DNA of 64,000 nt, from the NCBI RefSeq assembly GCF_000413055.1, contig NZ_KE332518.1, forward strand, positions 869,583 through 933,582, written 5' to 3'. Shown in pieces: positions 44,950 through 53,878 of this stretch (the stretch's first letter is position 1; each line of letters begins with the position of its first letter). The DNA is from Treponema maltophilum ATCC 51939 (lineage in GTDB: Bacteria > Spirochaetota > Spirochaetia > Treponematales > Treponemataceae). Under the pieces are notes generated by a model. That model had not been told where the DNA came from. It saw only the letters and a list, made by a program, of their open reading frames with translations, and ran no database searches. Both the position numbers and the translations under genes were made by a program.

Positions 44950-45915
44950 ATGAAACAAAATAAATCTTTATGGCACTGGTTTTTACATTATGCGGGGCAA
45001 TTAGTATTTATCGCTATATTGTTTATTGTCATAACTATTGCCGACCAAAAGAAAGTGTTTTTAACAACGGGTAATTTACTCAATGTTATGCGCCAAGTTA
45101 CAACAAACGTATTCGTTGCTTGCGGTATGACGCTTATTTTGATTGCCGGAGGGATCGATCTCTCAATCGGCGCTGTTATGGCAATCTCCGGTATGACGGC
45201 TGCATACATGTCGCTTTCGGGAATTCCTTTTGCGTTGTGTGTCTTGGCCGGACTTTGCGTCGGAGCAGCTGCCGGTTTTGTAAACGGCCTAATCGTTTCT
45301 CAAACCGATTTGCAGCCATTTATTGTAACGTATTCAACACAAATAATTTTGCGCGGAATGGTTTACGTTATTACTGCTGCCGGAACATATCGTATTACAA
45401 ATAAGAGTTTTCTTGCCTTTGGCGGGGCTTCGTTGGGGCCGATTCCATATCCTGTCATATATATGATAATTGTTGTAAGCATTGTGGTTGTTCTTCTAAA
45501 TTATACTAAATTCGGAAGGCATCTCTATGCAATCGGCGGGAATACAAAGGCTGCTCAATTTGCAGGGATAAATATAACAAAAATAAAAATCGGCATTTAT
45601 ACACTTTCAGGTGTTTTAGCTTCTCTTTCCGGTCTTGTTTTGACAAGTCGTAATTCATCGATGCAGCCGAGTTTGGCTACGGGAGCGGAGATGGATGCCA
45701 TTGCCGCAGTGGTTCTCGGTGGAACATCTATGGCTGGCGGACAAGGAGCGATTGCGGGAACAGTGCTCGGATCTTTTATTATCGGTTTTATTAACAACGG
45801 TTTAAATCTTTTGGGTATGAATAGTTTTTGGCAATATATCGTAAAAGGAATTGTCATCCTTATTGCGGTATATCTCGATTTTATTAAAAATAAACGATTG
45901 GCAAAGGGAACCTGA
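44950..45915 (+). CDS. Sugar ABC transporter permease (RbsC-like)
   Basis: 321 aa, roughly eight to ten helices. GMTLILIAGGIDLSIGAVMAISGMTAAY, GLIVSQTDLQPFIVTYSTQIILRGMVYV and GRHLYAIGGNTKAAQFAGINITKIKIGIYTLSG are signature RbsC blocks, and EMDAIAAVVLGGTSMAGGQGAIAGTVLGSFIIG ends the core. ATG 44950 has GAGGAG just upstream. Forms the membrane pore for the binding protein encoded two genes upstream. Confidence 0.94.
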   Translation: MKQNKSLWHWFLHYAGQLVFIAILFIVITIADQKKVFLTTGNLLNVMRQVTTNVFVACGMTLILIAGGIDLSIGAVMAISGMTAAYMSLSGIPFALCVLAGLCVGAAAGFVNGLIVSQTDLQPFIVTYSTQIILRGMVYVITAAGTYRITNKSFLAFGGASLGPIPYPVIYMIIVVSIVVVLLNYTKFGRHLYAIGGNTKAAQFAGINITKIKIGIYTLSGVLASLSGLVLTSRNSSMQPSLATGAEMDAIAAVVLGGTSMAGGQGAIAGTVLGSFIIGFINNGLNLLGMNSFWQYIVKGIVILIAVYLDFIKNKRLAKGT

Positions 45916-45918
45916 AAT

Positions 45919-46317
45919 ATGAAAAAAAACATGTTGCTTAATTCAAATATTTCATCAGCAATATCTAAAATGGGGCATACGGACGGTATCACGATTGCCG
46001 ACTGCGGGTTACCGATACGGGGTACTGTTGAGCGTATCGATCTTGCTTTGACAAAAAATATTCCGACCTTTCTTCAAACTTTGGATGCCGTACTGTCTGA
46101 ACTATGCGTAGAAAAGATAGTCCTTGCAGAGGAAATTAAAACCGTTTCTCCCGCTATGCTTTCCGAAATTTTAAAACGTTTTAATGACGATCTAAAAGTT
46201 GTGTTTGTCTCGCATGAAGAACTGAAAAAGGCAACGGAAAAATGCGTTGCAGTTGTCAGAACCGGAGAGTGTACTCCTTTTGCCAATGTAATATTGTATT
46301 CAGGCGTTACATTTTAG
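45919..46317 (+). CDS. rbsD: RbsD-type sugar pyranase/mutarotase
   Basis: 132 aa. RbsD/FucU fold that interconverts pyranose and furanose forms, helping supply the furanose to a kinase. Active-site His20 lies in [19 protein letters not shown], and the C-terminal [16 protein letters not shown] contributes the second half of the site. It starts 3 nt after the permease stop. No ribokinase gene follows: the operon ends here and the next gene is flagellar. Ribose is the default substrate guess but not proven. Confidence 0.93.
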   Translation: MKKNMLLNSNISSAISKMGHTDGITIADCGLPIRGTVERIDLALTKNIPTFLQTLDAVLSELCVEKIVLAEEIKTVSPAMLSEILKRFNDDLKVVFVSHEELKKATEKCVAVVRTGECTPFANVILYSGVTF

Positions 46318-46349
46318 CAAAAAGGAAAATGCAGTTATCCTTCCAACCC

Positions 46350-46378
46350 TTGCCTGTTATTCCGCAAACTGTTATCAT
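46350..46378 (+). promoter_or_regulatory. Near-leaderless promoter of fliG1
   Basis: TTGCCT (46350-46355), 17-bp spacer, TATCAT (46373-46378). ATG 46387 begins 8 nt after the -10 box; there is no Shine-Dalgarno. Confidence 0.6.
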
Positions 46379-46386
46379 ATCGAAGT

Positions 46387-47610
46387 ATGAATCTTAACGA
46401 TAAGCGCATTCAAGCGTATACTAAAACCGCGCAGGGTGCGAAAGACGATACCGTCGGCAAAGTACGCACGCATATGGATGAACTTATGAAGCGCGACGGT
46501 CTTTTAAAATCGGCAAAGCCGGCCGGCGGCGCTGAAAAACAAACGCAAAATCAAGCGCAAAATCAAGCGCGGCAAAATGCGCAGAGCGGTGCAGCTTCTT
46601 TAGCCGGCAGCGGCTCAAGCGGCGCCGATTCGGTGTACCGCAGGGTCGCAAAGTTTTTGCTGCTTATCGGCGTAAACGAAGCCGCCAAAATATTGCCGCA
46701 TTTAACCGCAGAGCAAACCGAAAAAATCATTCCCGAACTCGCTTCTATACGGAGCGTTGATCCGGATGAAGCGTCCGTTATTTTTGCCGAATTCCAATCC
46801 CTTTTGGAACGTTCGCGCCAATCCGGCGGCGTACAGACGGCGCGCACGATTTTGGAAAAAGCCTTCGGCGCCGATAAAGCGCAGGCAATGCTCGAAAAAA
46901 CGGTAAGTTATCCTGACGGCACTCCGTTCGACTATTTGCAGGAAATAAGCGCGGAGCGTCTTTCTCAACTTTTAAAGGACGAGTCGGCGCCGGTACAGGC
47001 TTTGGTGCTTTCGCGTTTAAAGCCCGCACTTGCCGCAGCTTTTATAAAATCGCTCGACCGTGAACGCCAAAAAGATATCATCGGCCGTATGGCTAAACTT
47101 TCTTCAATATCGTCCGAAGTTGTGCGGCGGGTCGACCGTGCCATGCGTGAAAAATCGCAAACGCTGAGCACCGAAACGGGTACCGCCTTGGACGGTCGCG
47201 GTGTTTTGGCCGAAATCTTAAAGAAAATGGATCCCGAATCCGAAAAATCCATATTGTCCGTGCTCGATGAAAACGATGCGGAACTCGGCGCCGATGTGCG
47301 CAAAAGGCTGTTTACGCTCGACGATATTATCCGCGCCGACGATCGGTTTATTCAGGAAACGCTTCGCTCCATGAGCGACGGGGATCTTGCGCTTTTGATT
47401 GCGGGCAAACCGGAAGAATTCCGCGAAAAAATTTTAACGAACGTATCGAAGGACAGGGGCGATTCCGTTTTGGAAGAAGAGCAGCTTAAAAAGCCGATCC
47501 GTAAAAGGGATGCGGACGAAGTTACCGACGCTTTTTTCGGCACGCTGCGCCGCGCATGGGAGCAGGGAAAATTGGCTATAAAAGGCAGGGACGACGATGT
47601 CTTCGTGTGA
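46387..47610 (+). CDS. fliG1: FliG-family flagellar switch protein (FliG1 type)
   Basis: 407 aa, longer than the usual ~340. Residues ~1-80 are an extra N-terminal region with a Gln/Asn/Ala/Ser-rich linker (KQTQNQAQNQARQNAQ). Then come FliG-N (RRVAKFLLLIGVNEAAKILPHL), a middle domain in which the EHPQ motif is replaced (DESAPVQALVLSRL), and FliG-C with FTLDDIIRADDRFIQETLRSM and FREKILTNVSKDRGDSVLEEEQ, the charged torque helix. Spirochaetes have two FliG proteins; the divergent M domain and non-operonic position suggest FliG1, which affects flagella at one pole in Borrelia. It overlaps the next gene by 14 nt. Confidence 0.88.
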   Translation: MNLNDKRIQAYTKTAQGAKDDTVGKVRTHMDELMKRDGLLKSAKPAGGAEKQTQNQAQNQARQNAQSGAASLAGSGSSGADSVYRRVAKFLLLIGVNEAAKILPHLTAEQTEKIIPELASIRSVDPDEASVIFAEFQSLLERSRQSGGVQTARTILEKAFGADKAQAMLEKTVSYPDGTPFDYLQEISAERLSQLLKDESAPVQALVLSRLKPALAAAFIKSLDRERQKDIIGRMAKLSSISSEVVRRVDRAMREKSQTLSTETGTALDGRGVLAEILKKMDPESEKSILSVLDENDAELGADVRKRLFTLDDIIRADDRFIQETLRSMSDGDLALLIAGKPEEFREKILTNVSKDRGDSVLEEEQLKKPIRKRDADEVTDAFFGTLRRAWEQGKLAIKGRDDDVFV

Positions 47611-50575
47611 CGCATGGCAACTTGTAAAGCGCGAAGAATGCGCCGAATATAAATCGGAGGGGCTTTGGTACCGGCATAAAAAAACGGGCATGGAAGTGTT
47701 TCATCTTTTTAACGACGATGAAGAAAACCTCTTTGCCTTCGGTTTTAAAACGCTGAATGCGGCTTCCGACGGGGCGGCCCATGTGCTGGAGCATTCGGTT
47801 CTCTGCGGTTCGAAGCGCTATCCTTTAAAAGACCCCTTTTTGCAGTTAAACAATCAAAGCGTAAAAACCTTTTTAAATGCGATGACCTTCCCCGATAAAA
47901 CGCTGTATCCGGCGTCTTCGATGGTTAAGGCCGATTATTTTAATTTGATGGCCGTATACGGCGATGCGGTTTTCAATCCCCTGCTTTCGGAAGAAACCTT
48001 CGCTCAGGAAGCGCACCGTTTTGAAGTCGGCGATGTGGGAAAGGTTTCGGTGCAGGGCGTCGTCTATAACGAGATGAAAGGCGCTTATTCGAGCTTCGAC
48101 GACATCGTGTCCGATTACGTTATCCGCTATACTTTTCCGGGAACGCCGTATGCCTTCGATTCGGGAGGCGATCCGGTCGATATTCCCTCGCTGACGCTCG
48201 AAAAGCTGAAAGCTTTTCATGCCGAACATTACGGCCCCGCGCACTGCCGCCTCTTTTTGTACGGGAACATTCCTACGGAAACGCAGCTTGAATTTATCGA
48301 AACGCATTTTTTAAAAGACCTCAGTGCGCAGGACGGCTCGGTCGGCGTCGGCGCTTTGCACGCTTTGGAGCAAAGCATTTACGATTGTTCGTTCGACAAA
48401 CCGCAAACGGTTCGCGCAAGCGCTCCTGCGGGAAGCGGCGAAAAGGGCGAAACCGTGCTTCTTAACTGGGTTTTGGGAAACAGCGCTTCTCCCGATTCTT
48501 ACATGCAAGCCGTTTTGCTTTCCGAAATTCTTACCGGACACGACGCTTCTCCGCTTACAAAGGCTTTAATGCAGTCCGGCTTGGGCGAAGATATCGCGCC
48601 GAACACGGGCTTGGAATGCGACCTTGCGCGCCTGTTGTTTTCGTGCGGCATGAGGGGAGTTAAAAAAGGCGACGAGGAAAAAATCGAACGTTGCATTAAC
48701 GATGTGTTGTCCGGTCTTGCGCAAAACGGCGTTTCCGACGACGATTTGCACGCCGCTTTAATGTCGGTCGATTTTTCGCAGCGCGAAGTGCAGCGTTCTT
48801 CGGGTCCCTGGTCGCTCGTTCTTATGCGGCGCGCGTTCCGCGGCTGGCTTAACGGAACCGATCCGTTTTCGTCGCTTAAAACACGGGCCGCTTTCGAGCG
48901 CCTTAAAAGCCGTATTGCGCTCGCCGACGGAAAAGCCTATCTGCAATCGCTGGTAAAAAAATTTTTTTTGGATAATCCGCACCGGCTTTTGCTTACTGTT
49001 ATACCCGACAAAGAGTACGACAAAAAGCGCGAAAAAGCGTATGAAAAGCAAAGTTCTTCGTGTACTTTGAGCCGGGACGAAATCGAAAAAAAACAAAAAG
49101 CGTTGCACGCGTATCAAAGCAAAGATGACGAAAAGCTGCGTTCGCTCATTCCCCATTTAAAGCCGCGCGACCTCGAAAAAAAAATAGACTGCATCCACAC
49201 CGAGCGCACGGCCATTGCGGACATTCCCGCCTTTGTGCACAACGAAGCGGTAAACGGCATCGTGTATGTTATCGCCGCCGTGCCGGTTGACGAACTGGAG
49301 CCGGATTTGTATCCGTTTTTGCCTTTTTACGCGCAGGTTCTTACGAACGTCGGTTTTAAAGGCATGGATTGGGCGGAAGCGGCGGCAAAAAGCGCGCTCA
49401 TTACCGGCGGCTTCGGCGCTTCGGTTTTTACGTCGGCAATGACGCCGCGCGCGGCAAAACTGCCCGAATCCGGGCGGGATTCCCTGCTCGGGCGCGATTG
49501 GCTTTTTTTACGCGTTAAAATGCTTGCCGAATATGCAAAAGAAGGCGTCGATTTACTGTTCGATTGTTTTGAATCGCCCGATTTTTCCGATGAAAAACGC
49601 ATTAAAGACCTCGCGCTCGAATACCGCAACGATTTCGTATCTTCAATCGTTCCGGCGGGGCATATGTATGCGCTTTCGCGCTGCGCCCGCTATTTCAGCC
49701 GCTCAAAATCGGTTGAAGAATTGTGGAGCGGATTAAGTCAGTTGTATACGGCAAAACACATTGCCGCGATGGAAAGCGCGGAAACGGCACATCTTTTGCG
49801 CACAATCCACGAAAAACTCCGCGGCAGCGGCATTTGCGTGAATATTACCGCCGATAAAGAAGGTTTGCCCGGAGCCGAAAAAGCGCTTTCGGTACGCTTA
49901 AAAGCATACGCGTCGCCGAAAGTTCCTTCGCCGACCTTTTGTTCGCGCTTGGACGCCGAAGCATTTTTGCCGTTCGGGCGCATAGAAAATATCGACGAAA
50001 GTTCAAAGAACCTTTGCGTGTATACGCTTCCGTGCGAAACGGGCTTTGCCGCTTCTTCGTTTGCATCGTCGGCATACGGTACAAAAGAAGCCGTATACGA
50101 AAGCCTGTTTGCGCACTGGTTTTCGAACAATGTGCTGTGGGAAAAAATCCGCACCGTCGGCGGAGCCTACGGCGCCTTTGCTTCCGCGGACGTATTGGAA
50201 AAGGTATTCTCCTTCGTTACGTACCGCGACCCCGATCCGGCGCGTTCTTTGGATGCCTTCGTTCAATGTTTGGATGAATCGTCTTCGGCGCGTATAAGCG
50301 GCGATATTTTGGAGCGCGCGATTACCGGCTCGTACAGCAAAGAAGTACAGCCGCGTTCTCCGTCCGCCCGCGGTTTTACCGGTTTTATGCGCTCGCTGTA
50401 CGGCATCCGCGACGAAGAGCGCGAAGAAAAGCTGAGCATACTGCTTTGTGCCGGTTCTTCCGACCTTCAAAAAGCCGCTTCTTCGTTGGCCCGCCGTGCG
50501 GAATGTGCAAAAAATGCGCTTATATGCGGAAAATACGATAAATCCACTGGAATAATTATTCCGTTGTCCGTATAA
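47597..50575 (+). CDS. M16C metalloprotease (PreP/falcilysin-like)
   Basis: 992 aa, the size of presequence-protease-type M16C enzymes, which fold as two halves round a closed peptide chamber. The inverted zinc motif HVLEH gives H62, E65 and H66 in GAAHVLEHSVLCGSKRYPLKD, and the third ligand Glu is expected in GVVYNEMKGAYSS. QSVKTFLNAMTFPDKTLYPASS and the C-terminal NNVLWEKIRTVGGAYGAFAS are conserved family blocks. No signal peptide, so likely cytosolic degradation of peptides. Starts within the end of fliG1 (14-nt overlap), so the pair may be co-translated. Confidence 0.94.
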   Translation: MSSCDAWQLVKREECAEYKSEGLWYRHKKTGMEVFHLFNDDEENLFAFGFKTLNAASDGAAHVLEHSVLCGSKRYPLKDPFLQLNNQSVKTFLNAMTFPDKTLYPASSMVKADYFNLMAVYGDAVFNPLLSEETFAQEAHRFEVGDVGKVSVQGVVYNEMKGAYSSFDDIVSDYVIRYTFPGTPYAFDSGGDPVDIPSLTLEKLKAFHAEHYGPAHCRLFLYGNIPTETQLEFIETHFLKDLSAQDGSVGVGALHALEQSIYDCSFDKPQTVRASAPAGSGEKGETVLLNWVLGNSASPDSYMQAVLLSEILTGHDASPLTKALMQSGLGEDIAPNTGLECDLARLLFSCGMRGVKKGDEEKIERCINDVLSGLAQNGVSDDDLHAALMSVDFSQREVQRSSGPWSLVLMRRAFRGWLNGTDPFSSLKTRAAFERLKSRIALADGKAYLQSLVKKFFLDNPHRLLLTVIPDKEYDKKREKAYEKQSSSCTLSRDEIEKKQKALHAYQSKDDEKLRSLIPHLKPRDLEKKIDCIHTERTAIADIPAFVHNEAVNGIVYVIAAVPVDELEPDLYPFLPFYAQVLTNVGFKGMDWAEAAAKSALITGGFGASVFTSAMTPRAAKLPESGRDSLLGRDWLFLRVKMLAEYAKEGVDLLFDCFESPDFSDEKRIKDLALEYRNDFVSSIVPAGHMYALSRCARYFSRSKSVEELWSGLSQLYTAKHIAAMESAETAHLLRTIHEKLRGSGICVNITADKEGLPGAEKALSVRLKAYASPKVPSPTFCSRLDAEAFLPFGRIENIDESSKNLCVYTLPCETGFAASSFASSAYGTKEAVYESLFAHWFSNNVLWEKIRTVGGAYGAFASADVLEKVFSFVTYRDPDPARSLDAFVQCLDESSSARISGDILERAITGSYSKEVQPRSPSARGFTGFMRSLYGIRDEEREEKLSILLCAGSSDLQKAASSLARRAECAKNALICGKYDKSTGIIIPLSV

Positions 50576-50594
50576 TCGGTTAAAGAGGATTTTG

Positions 50595-51695
50595 ATGAAA
50601 AGAACTTTCGTACGGAAAAATTGCAAAATGCTCGGTACTTTGCATAAAAAGCACGGCTTTATGTGTTGGCGCCACGTTTTCAGCGGGTTGAATCTTAAAA
50701 CGGGCGACAGAAAAAGTTTTTTCATTGAATTTTTTATTATCAATCCTTCGCGTTCTCCCCAAGAGCCCGTGTTCGGTCAGCTGTACGAACAAAAGATAAA
50801 AAAATATTATCCGTCGTACATTATGGTTAAAGCCGGCGCGTGGGGGAAAAACGCAAAACAAATACATGAATTTTATCCGGCTTCCGACCTTCAATTCGAC
50901 CGGCGCCGATTGAATTTGCGCCTTAATTCTTTAACCGTTAGCGAGGATCGCCTGACCGGTTCCGTTTTTATGAGCGAACAGGATGTGCTTTTGCATCCCG
51001 AATATATGAGCGACGCGGGCAGCATGTCGTGGGATTTAAGCATGCAAAAAGAATTTCCTTCCGCATTCGGCGGCGTAAACTGGCACGCGCAGGGAATAAA
51101 AACCGCGTATAAGGGAAAGGTCGTATATAACGACGAAGAATATATTGTAACGAGCGAAAAATCGTTCGGCTACGCGGACAAATTCTGGGGGCGCGATTTT
51201 ACCAGTCCGCTTATGTACGTTGCGTCTTCAAACGCCGTAAGCGATATAAGCGGCCGTCCCTTAAAGGATACATGCTTTGCCGTCGGCTGCGGGTGCTCGA
51301 AAACAAAGGGTGCGCATAATGTGCCGCAGTATACGGCCGTCTTTTATTACGAAGGCATACGCTACGATTTCGGTTTGAATTTTTTAAGCGGAAAAAGCCG
51401 CGTCAAATTCACTTTCCGCGAAAGCGCCGAAGATTTGCATTGGCTTGTTTGCGCCGAAACTTCGAAGCATTTATTCGACATAGACGTTTTTTGCAAAAAA
51501 AACGATACGCTCTTTATGCATTACGAATCGCCGGAAAGCTTTAAATATCATAATCGCTTGTGGAGCTGCGGTTCGGGAATCGGCGAAATCAAGTTTTTTC
51601 AAAAAGGCGGCAAAAAGCTTGAACTGATCGAATCCGCCCGAATCGAAAATTGCTTTTGCGAATACGGCGAATACGACATGCTTGACTTCATTTGA
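50595..51695 (+). CDS. Conserved-looking protein of unknown function, lipocalin-like strands
   Basis: 366 aa. ATG 50595 follows AGAGGAT. I do not recognise a named family with confidence. No signal peptide or membrane helix is visible. The sequence is beta-rich, with repeated aromatic strands: HGFMCWRHVFSGLN and KSFFIEFFIINPSR near the start, SMSWDLSMQKEF with GGVNWHAQGI in the middle, SEKSFGYADKFWGRDFTSPLMY, and a Cys-rich tail ENCFCEYGEYDM. The layout recalls tocopherol-cyclase/CrtC-like lipocalin folds (two barrels), but this is a guess from pattern. It stands between the M16C protease and the iron transporter, with a separate promoter after it. Confidence 0.6.
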   Translation: MKRTFVRKNCKMLGTLHKKHGFMCWRHVFSGLNLKTGDRKSFFIEFFIINPSRSPQEPVFGQLYEQKIKKYYPSYIMVKAGAWGKNAKQIHEFYPASDLQFDRRRLNLRLNSLTVSEDRLTGSVFMSEQDVLLHPEYMSDAGSMSWDLSMQKEFPSAFGGVNWHAQGIKTAYKGKVVYNDEEYIVTSEKSFGYADKFWGRDFTSPLMYVASSNAVSDISGRPLKDTCFAVGCGCSKTKGAHNVPQYTAVFYYEGIRYDFGLNFLSGKSRVKFTFRESAEDLHWLVCAETSKHLFDIDVFCKKNDTLFMHYESPESFKYHNRLWSCGSGIGEIKFFQKGGKKLELIESARIENCFCEYGEYDMLDFI

Positions 51696-51711
51696 AAACG
51701 TTTGTTTTCTG

Positions 51712-51740
51712 TTGACTCTTCCGTGAGAATATGATATTTT
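51712..51740 (+). promoter_or_regulatory. Promoter of the iron-type ABC transporter
   Basis: TTGACT (51712-51717), 17-bp spacer, TATTTT (51735-51740). The predicted start, near 51747, lies on the inverted repeat that follows. Confidence 0.7.
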
Positions 51741-51745
51741 CTTTG

Positions 51746-51761
51746 GTTAGTATTAACTAAC
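51746..51761 (+). promoter_or_regulatory. Inverted repeat at the start site, DtxR/TroR-like operator candidate
   Basis: GTTAGT-ATTA-ACTAAC, 6-bp arms around 4 nt, preceded by GG. The arms resemble DtxR-family half-sites (GGTTAG...CTAACC). Its location on the start site of an iron-type importer suits metal-dependent repression. The regulator gene is not in the window. Confidence 0.55.
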
Positions 51762-51776
51762 ATTCAGGAGAGTTTT

Positions 51777-52880
51777 ATGAAAAAATTTGTCATCGTGATA
51801 TGCATTGCATCGCTTTTATTTGCATCGTGCGCACAAAAGAAAACCGCGGCCGCGGCGGAAAAGATAACCGTCATCGATCAAAACAATATGGAGGCAACGC
51901 TTAACGGCAAGCCCGATCGAATCGTACTGACCGCGCTTCCGCTTCCGAGTATATACGCGCTGACCGGTGAACCGATCGAAAAGCTTGTGGGTATGCATCC
52001 GGGCGCTACAAGCGCAATCAAAAATTCCGTCATGGGCGCCATGTACCCCGCGCTTTTGAACGTGCCGTCGAATTTTATCAACGGCGTCGATATCAATATC
52101 GAAGAGCTCATGAAACTTAAGCCCGATGTCGTCATGTATTGGGCGGAATACACGAATCAGTATGAATTGTTAAAGTCTGCCGGTATTCCGGCTGTCGGCG
52201 TGAAAACGCAGGGCGACGGAGACGTCATCGTAACGATGGACAGCTGGCTTGCCATCATGGGCGAGATGTTCGGCAAAAGCAAAAAAGTCGACGCGGTTTT
52301 GGAATACGGCCGCTCGCTGCAAAAAGATATTTTATCGAAAATCGAAGGGATTCCCGACAGCGATAAGCCGAAGGTTTTGTACATATTCAATCACAGTTCC
52401 GAAGAGATATCGGTGAGCGGCAATAAATTTTACGGCGGTACGTGGATAGAAAACACCGGCGGTATAAACGCCGCTCGTGAAATTCAGGGACACGCCATCG
52501 TTAATATGGAACAGATCTATAAATGGAATCCCGATATCATCCTCATTACGACATTTACGGAAACCATGCCGGAAGACCTCTACGAAAATAAAATACGCGG
52601 ACAAAATTGGAGCAACGTTGCCGCGGTTAAAAATAAAAAGGTGTTCAAAGAACCTCTGGGCGTGTACCGCTGGTTCCCGCCGTCCGGAGACGCACCGCTC
52701 ATGTCCATGTGGATGGCGAATCACATGCAGCCCGGTATCTTCAATTACGATATGCAAAAAGAAATCAAAGAGTATTATAAGCGTTTTTATCAATACGATT
52801 TAACCGACGAACAGATCGAAGGCATTTTGACTGCGAACACCGAAGCCGCTAAAGGTGCGAATTTCGGGGGAAAACAGTAA
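51777..52880 (+). CDS. Iron/siderophore-type ABC substrate-binding lipoprotein
   Basis: 367 aa. Lipoprotein signal FVIVICIASLLFASC (Cys ~18). The mature protein is a class III (FepB/BtuF-like) binding fold: PDRIVLTALPLPSIYALTG near the N-terminus, NIEELMKLKPDVVMYW in the first lobe, the long linker helix KKVDAVLEYGRSLQKDI, and VNMEQIYKWNPDIILITTF in the second lobe. Such proteins bind ferric-siderophore, haem or corrinoid. AGGAGAG precedes the ATG. First gene of a three-gene importer operon. Confidence 0.9.
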   Translation: MKKFVIVICIASLLFASCAQKKTAAAAEKITVIDQNNMEATLNGKPDRIVLTALPLPSIYALTGEPIEKLVGMHPGATSAIKNSVMGAMYPALLNVPSNFINGVDINIEELMKLKPDVVMYWAEYTNQYELLKSAGIPAVGVKTQGDGDVIVTMDSWLAIMGEMFGKSKKVDAVLEYGRSLQKDILSKIEGIPDSDKPKVLYIFNHSSEEISVSGNKFYGGTWIENTGGINAAREIQGHAIVNMEQIYKWNPDIILITTFTETMPEDLYENKIRGQNWSNVAAVKNKKVFKEPLGVYRWFPPSGDAPLMSMWMANHMQPGIFNYDMQKEIKEYYKRFYQYDLTDEQIEGILTANTEAAKGANFGGKQ

Positions 52881-52882
52881 GA

Positions 52883-53878
52883 ATGTTTAAAGGAAAAAAC
52901 GGCATAAATCTTCTTTTAGCTGTACTTTTATGTGCCGTGAGCGTTTCGGCATTGTGTATCGGAAGATATACGATGAACCCGCTCGACGTGTTCCGTTCCG
53001 CCGTTCACTACGGGGAAAACTCCGCGCTCGATACGGTCATCTGGTCGGTACGGCTGCCGCGCATTATAATGGCGGCGGCGGTCGGAAGCGGACTTTCAGT
53101 TGCGGGTTTGAGCTTACAGGCTATGTTCGGCAATCCGCTCGTAAGCGCTCACGTCCTCGGCGTTTCGTACAGCGCGGGTTTCGGCGCCGCCTTGGGCATA
53201 TTGCTCTTTTCCAATTTTGCAATAGTTGAAACAAGTTCTCTTTTGTTCGGCCTTGTCGGCATGGCGCTGACGTACCGGCTCAGTAAACGCAAAGGCGGAC
53301 GCAGCACACTGACTTTAGTGCTTTCGGGGATTATCGTCGGGGCGGCCTTTGAAGCGCTGACCTCTCTTATAAAATTCGTTGCCGACCCGGAATCGAAGCT
53401 GCCGACGATCACGTATTGGCTTATGGGAAGTTTAGCAGGCACTTCATATGCGGATATCGCAAAAGCCGTTCCGCCTTTGCTCGCCGCAATCTTTGTGCTG
53501 TGGCTTTTCCGCTGGCGGCTGAACGTACTTTCTCTTTCCCGCGAAGAAGCGCTTTCGCTCGGCGTCAACATAAACAGAACCCGCGCGATTATTATTGCAG
53601 CCTCGACGCTCATTGCGGCCGTTACCGTTTCGCACTGCGGCGTCATCGGCTTTGTCGGTTTGGCCGTTCCGCATCTTTCGCGCATGCTCGTCGGCACCGA
53701 TCACAAATACAGTTGTTTGACGTCCGTTTTGCTGGGCGCGGTTTTTTTAATCGTCATCGATACATTTGCCCGAAGCGTTACGGCAACCGAAATTCCGCTG
53801 TCGATTTTAACGGCACTTATAGGCGCGCCGATCTTTGCAACCCTTTTAAATAAAAGCGGAGGATCGTGGTATGATTGA
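52883..53878 (+). CDS. FecCD-family ABC transporter permease
   Basis: 331 aa, about 9-10 helices, FecCD/BtuC family. Typical blocks: WSVRLPRIIMAAAVGSGLSVAGLSLQAMFGNPLVSAHVLGVSYSAGFGAALG (in part: VRLPRI, GLSLQAMFGNPL, LGVSYSAGFG), GLAVPHLSRMLVGTDHK (the coupling region), and PLSILTALIGAPIFATLL at the end. It follows the binding protein by 2 nt and overlaps the ATPase by 8 nt. Confidence 0.94.
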   Translation: MFKGKNGINLLLAVLLCAVSVSALCIGRYTMNPLDVFRSAVHYGENSALDTVIWSVRLPRIIMAAAVGSGLSVAGLSLQAMFGNPLVSAHVLGVSYSAGFGAALGILLFSNFAIVETSSLLFGLVGMALTYRLSKRKGGRSTLTLVLSGIIVGAAFEALTSLIKFVADPESKLPTITYWLMGSLAGTSYADIAKAVPPLLAAIFVLWLFRWRLNVLSLSREEALSLGVNINRTRAIIIAASTLIAAVTVSHCGVIGFVGLAVPHLSRMLVGTDHKYSCLTSVLLGAVFLIVIDTFARSVTATEIPLSILTALIGAPIFATLLNKSGGSWYD

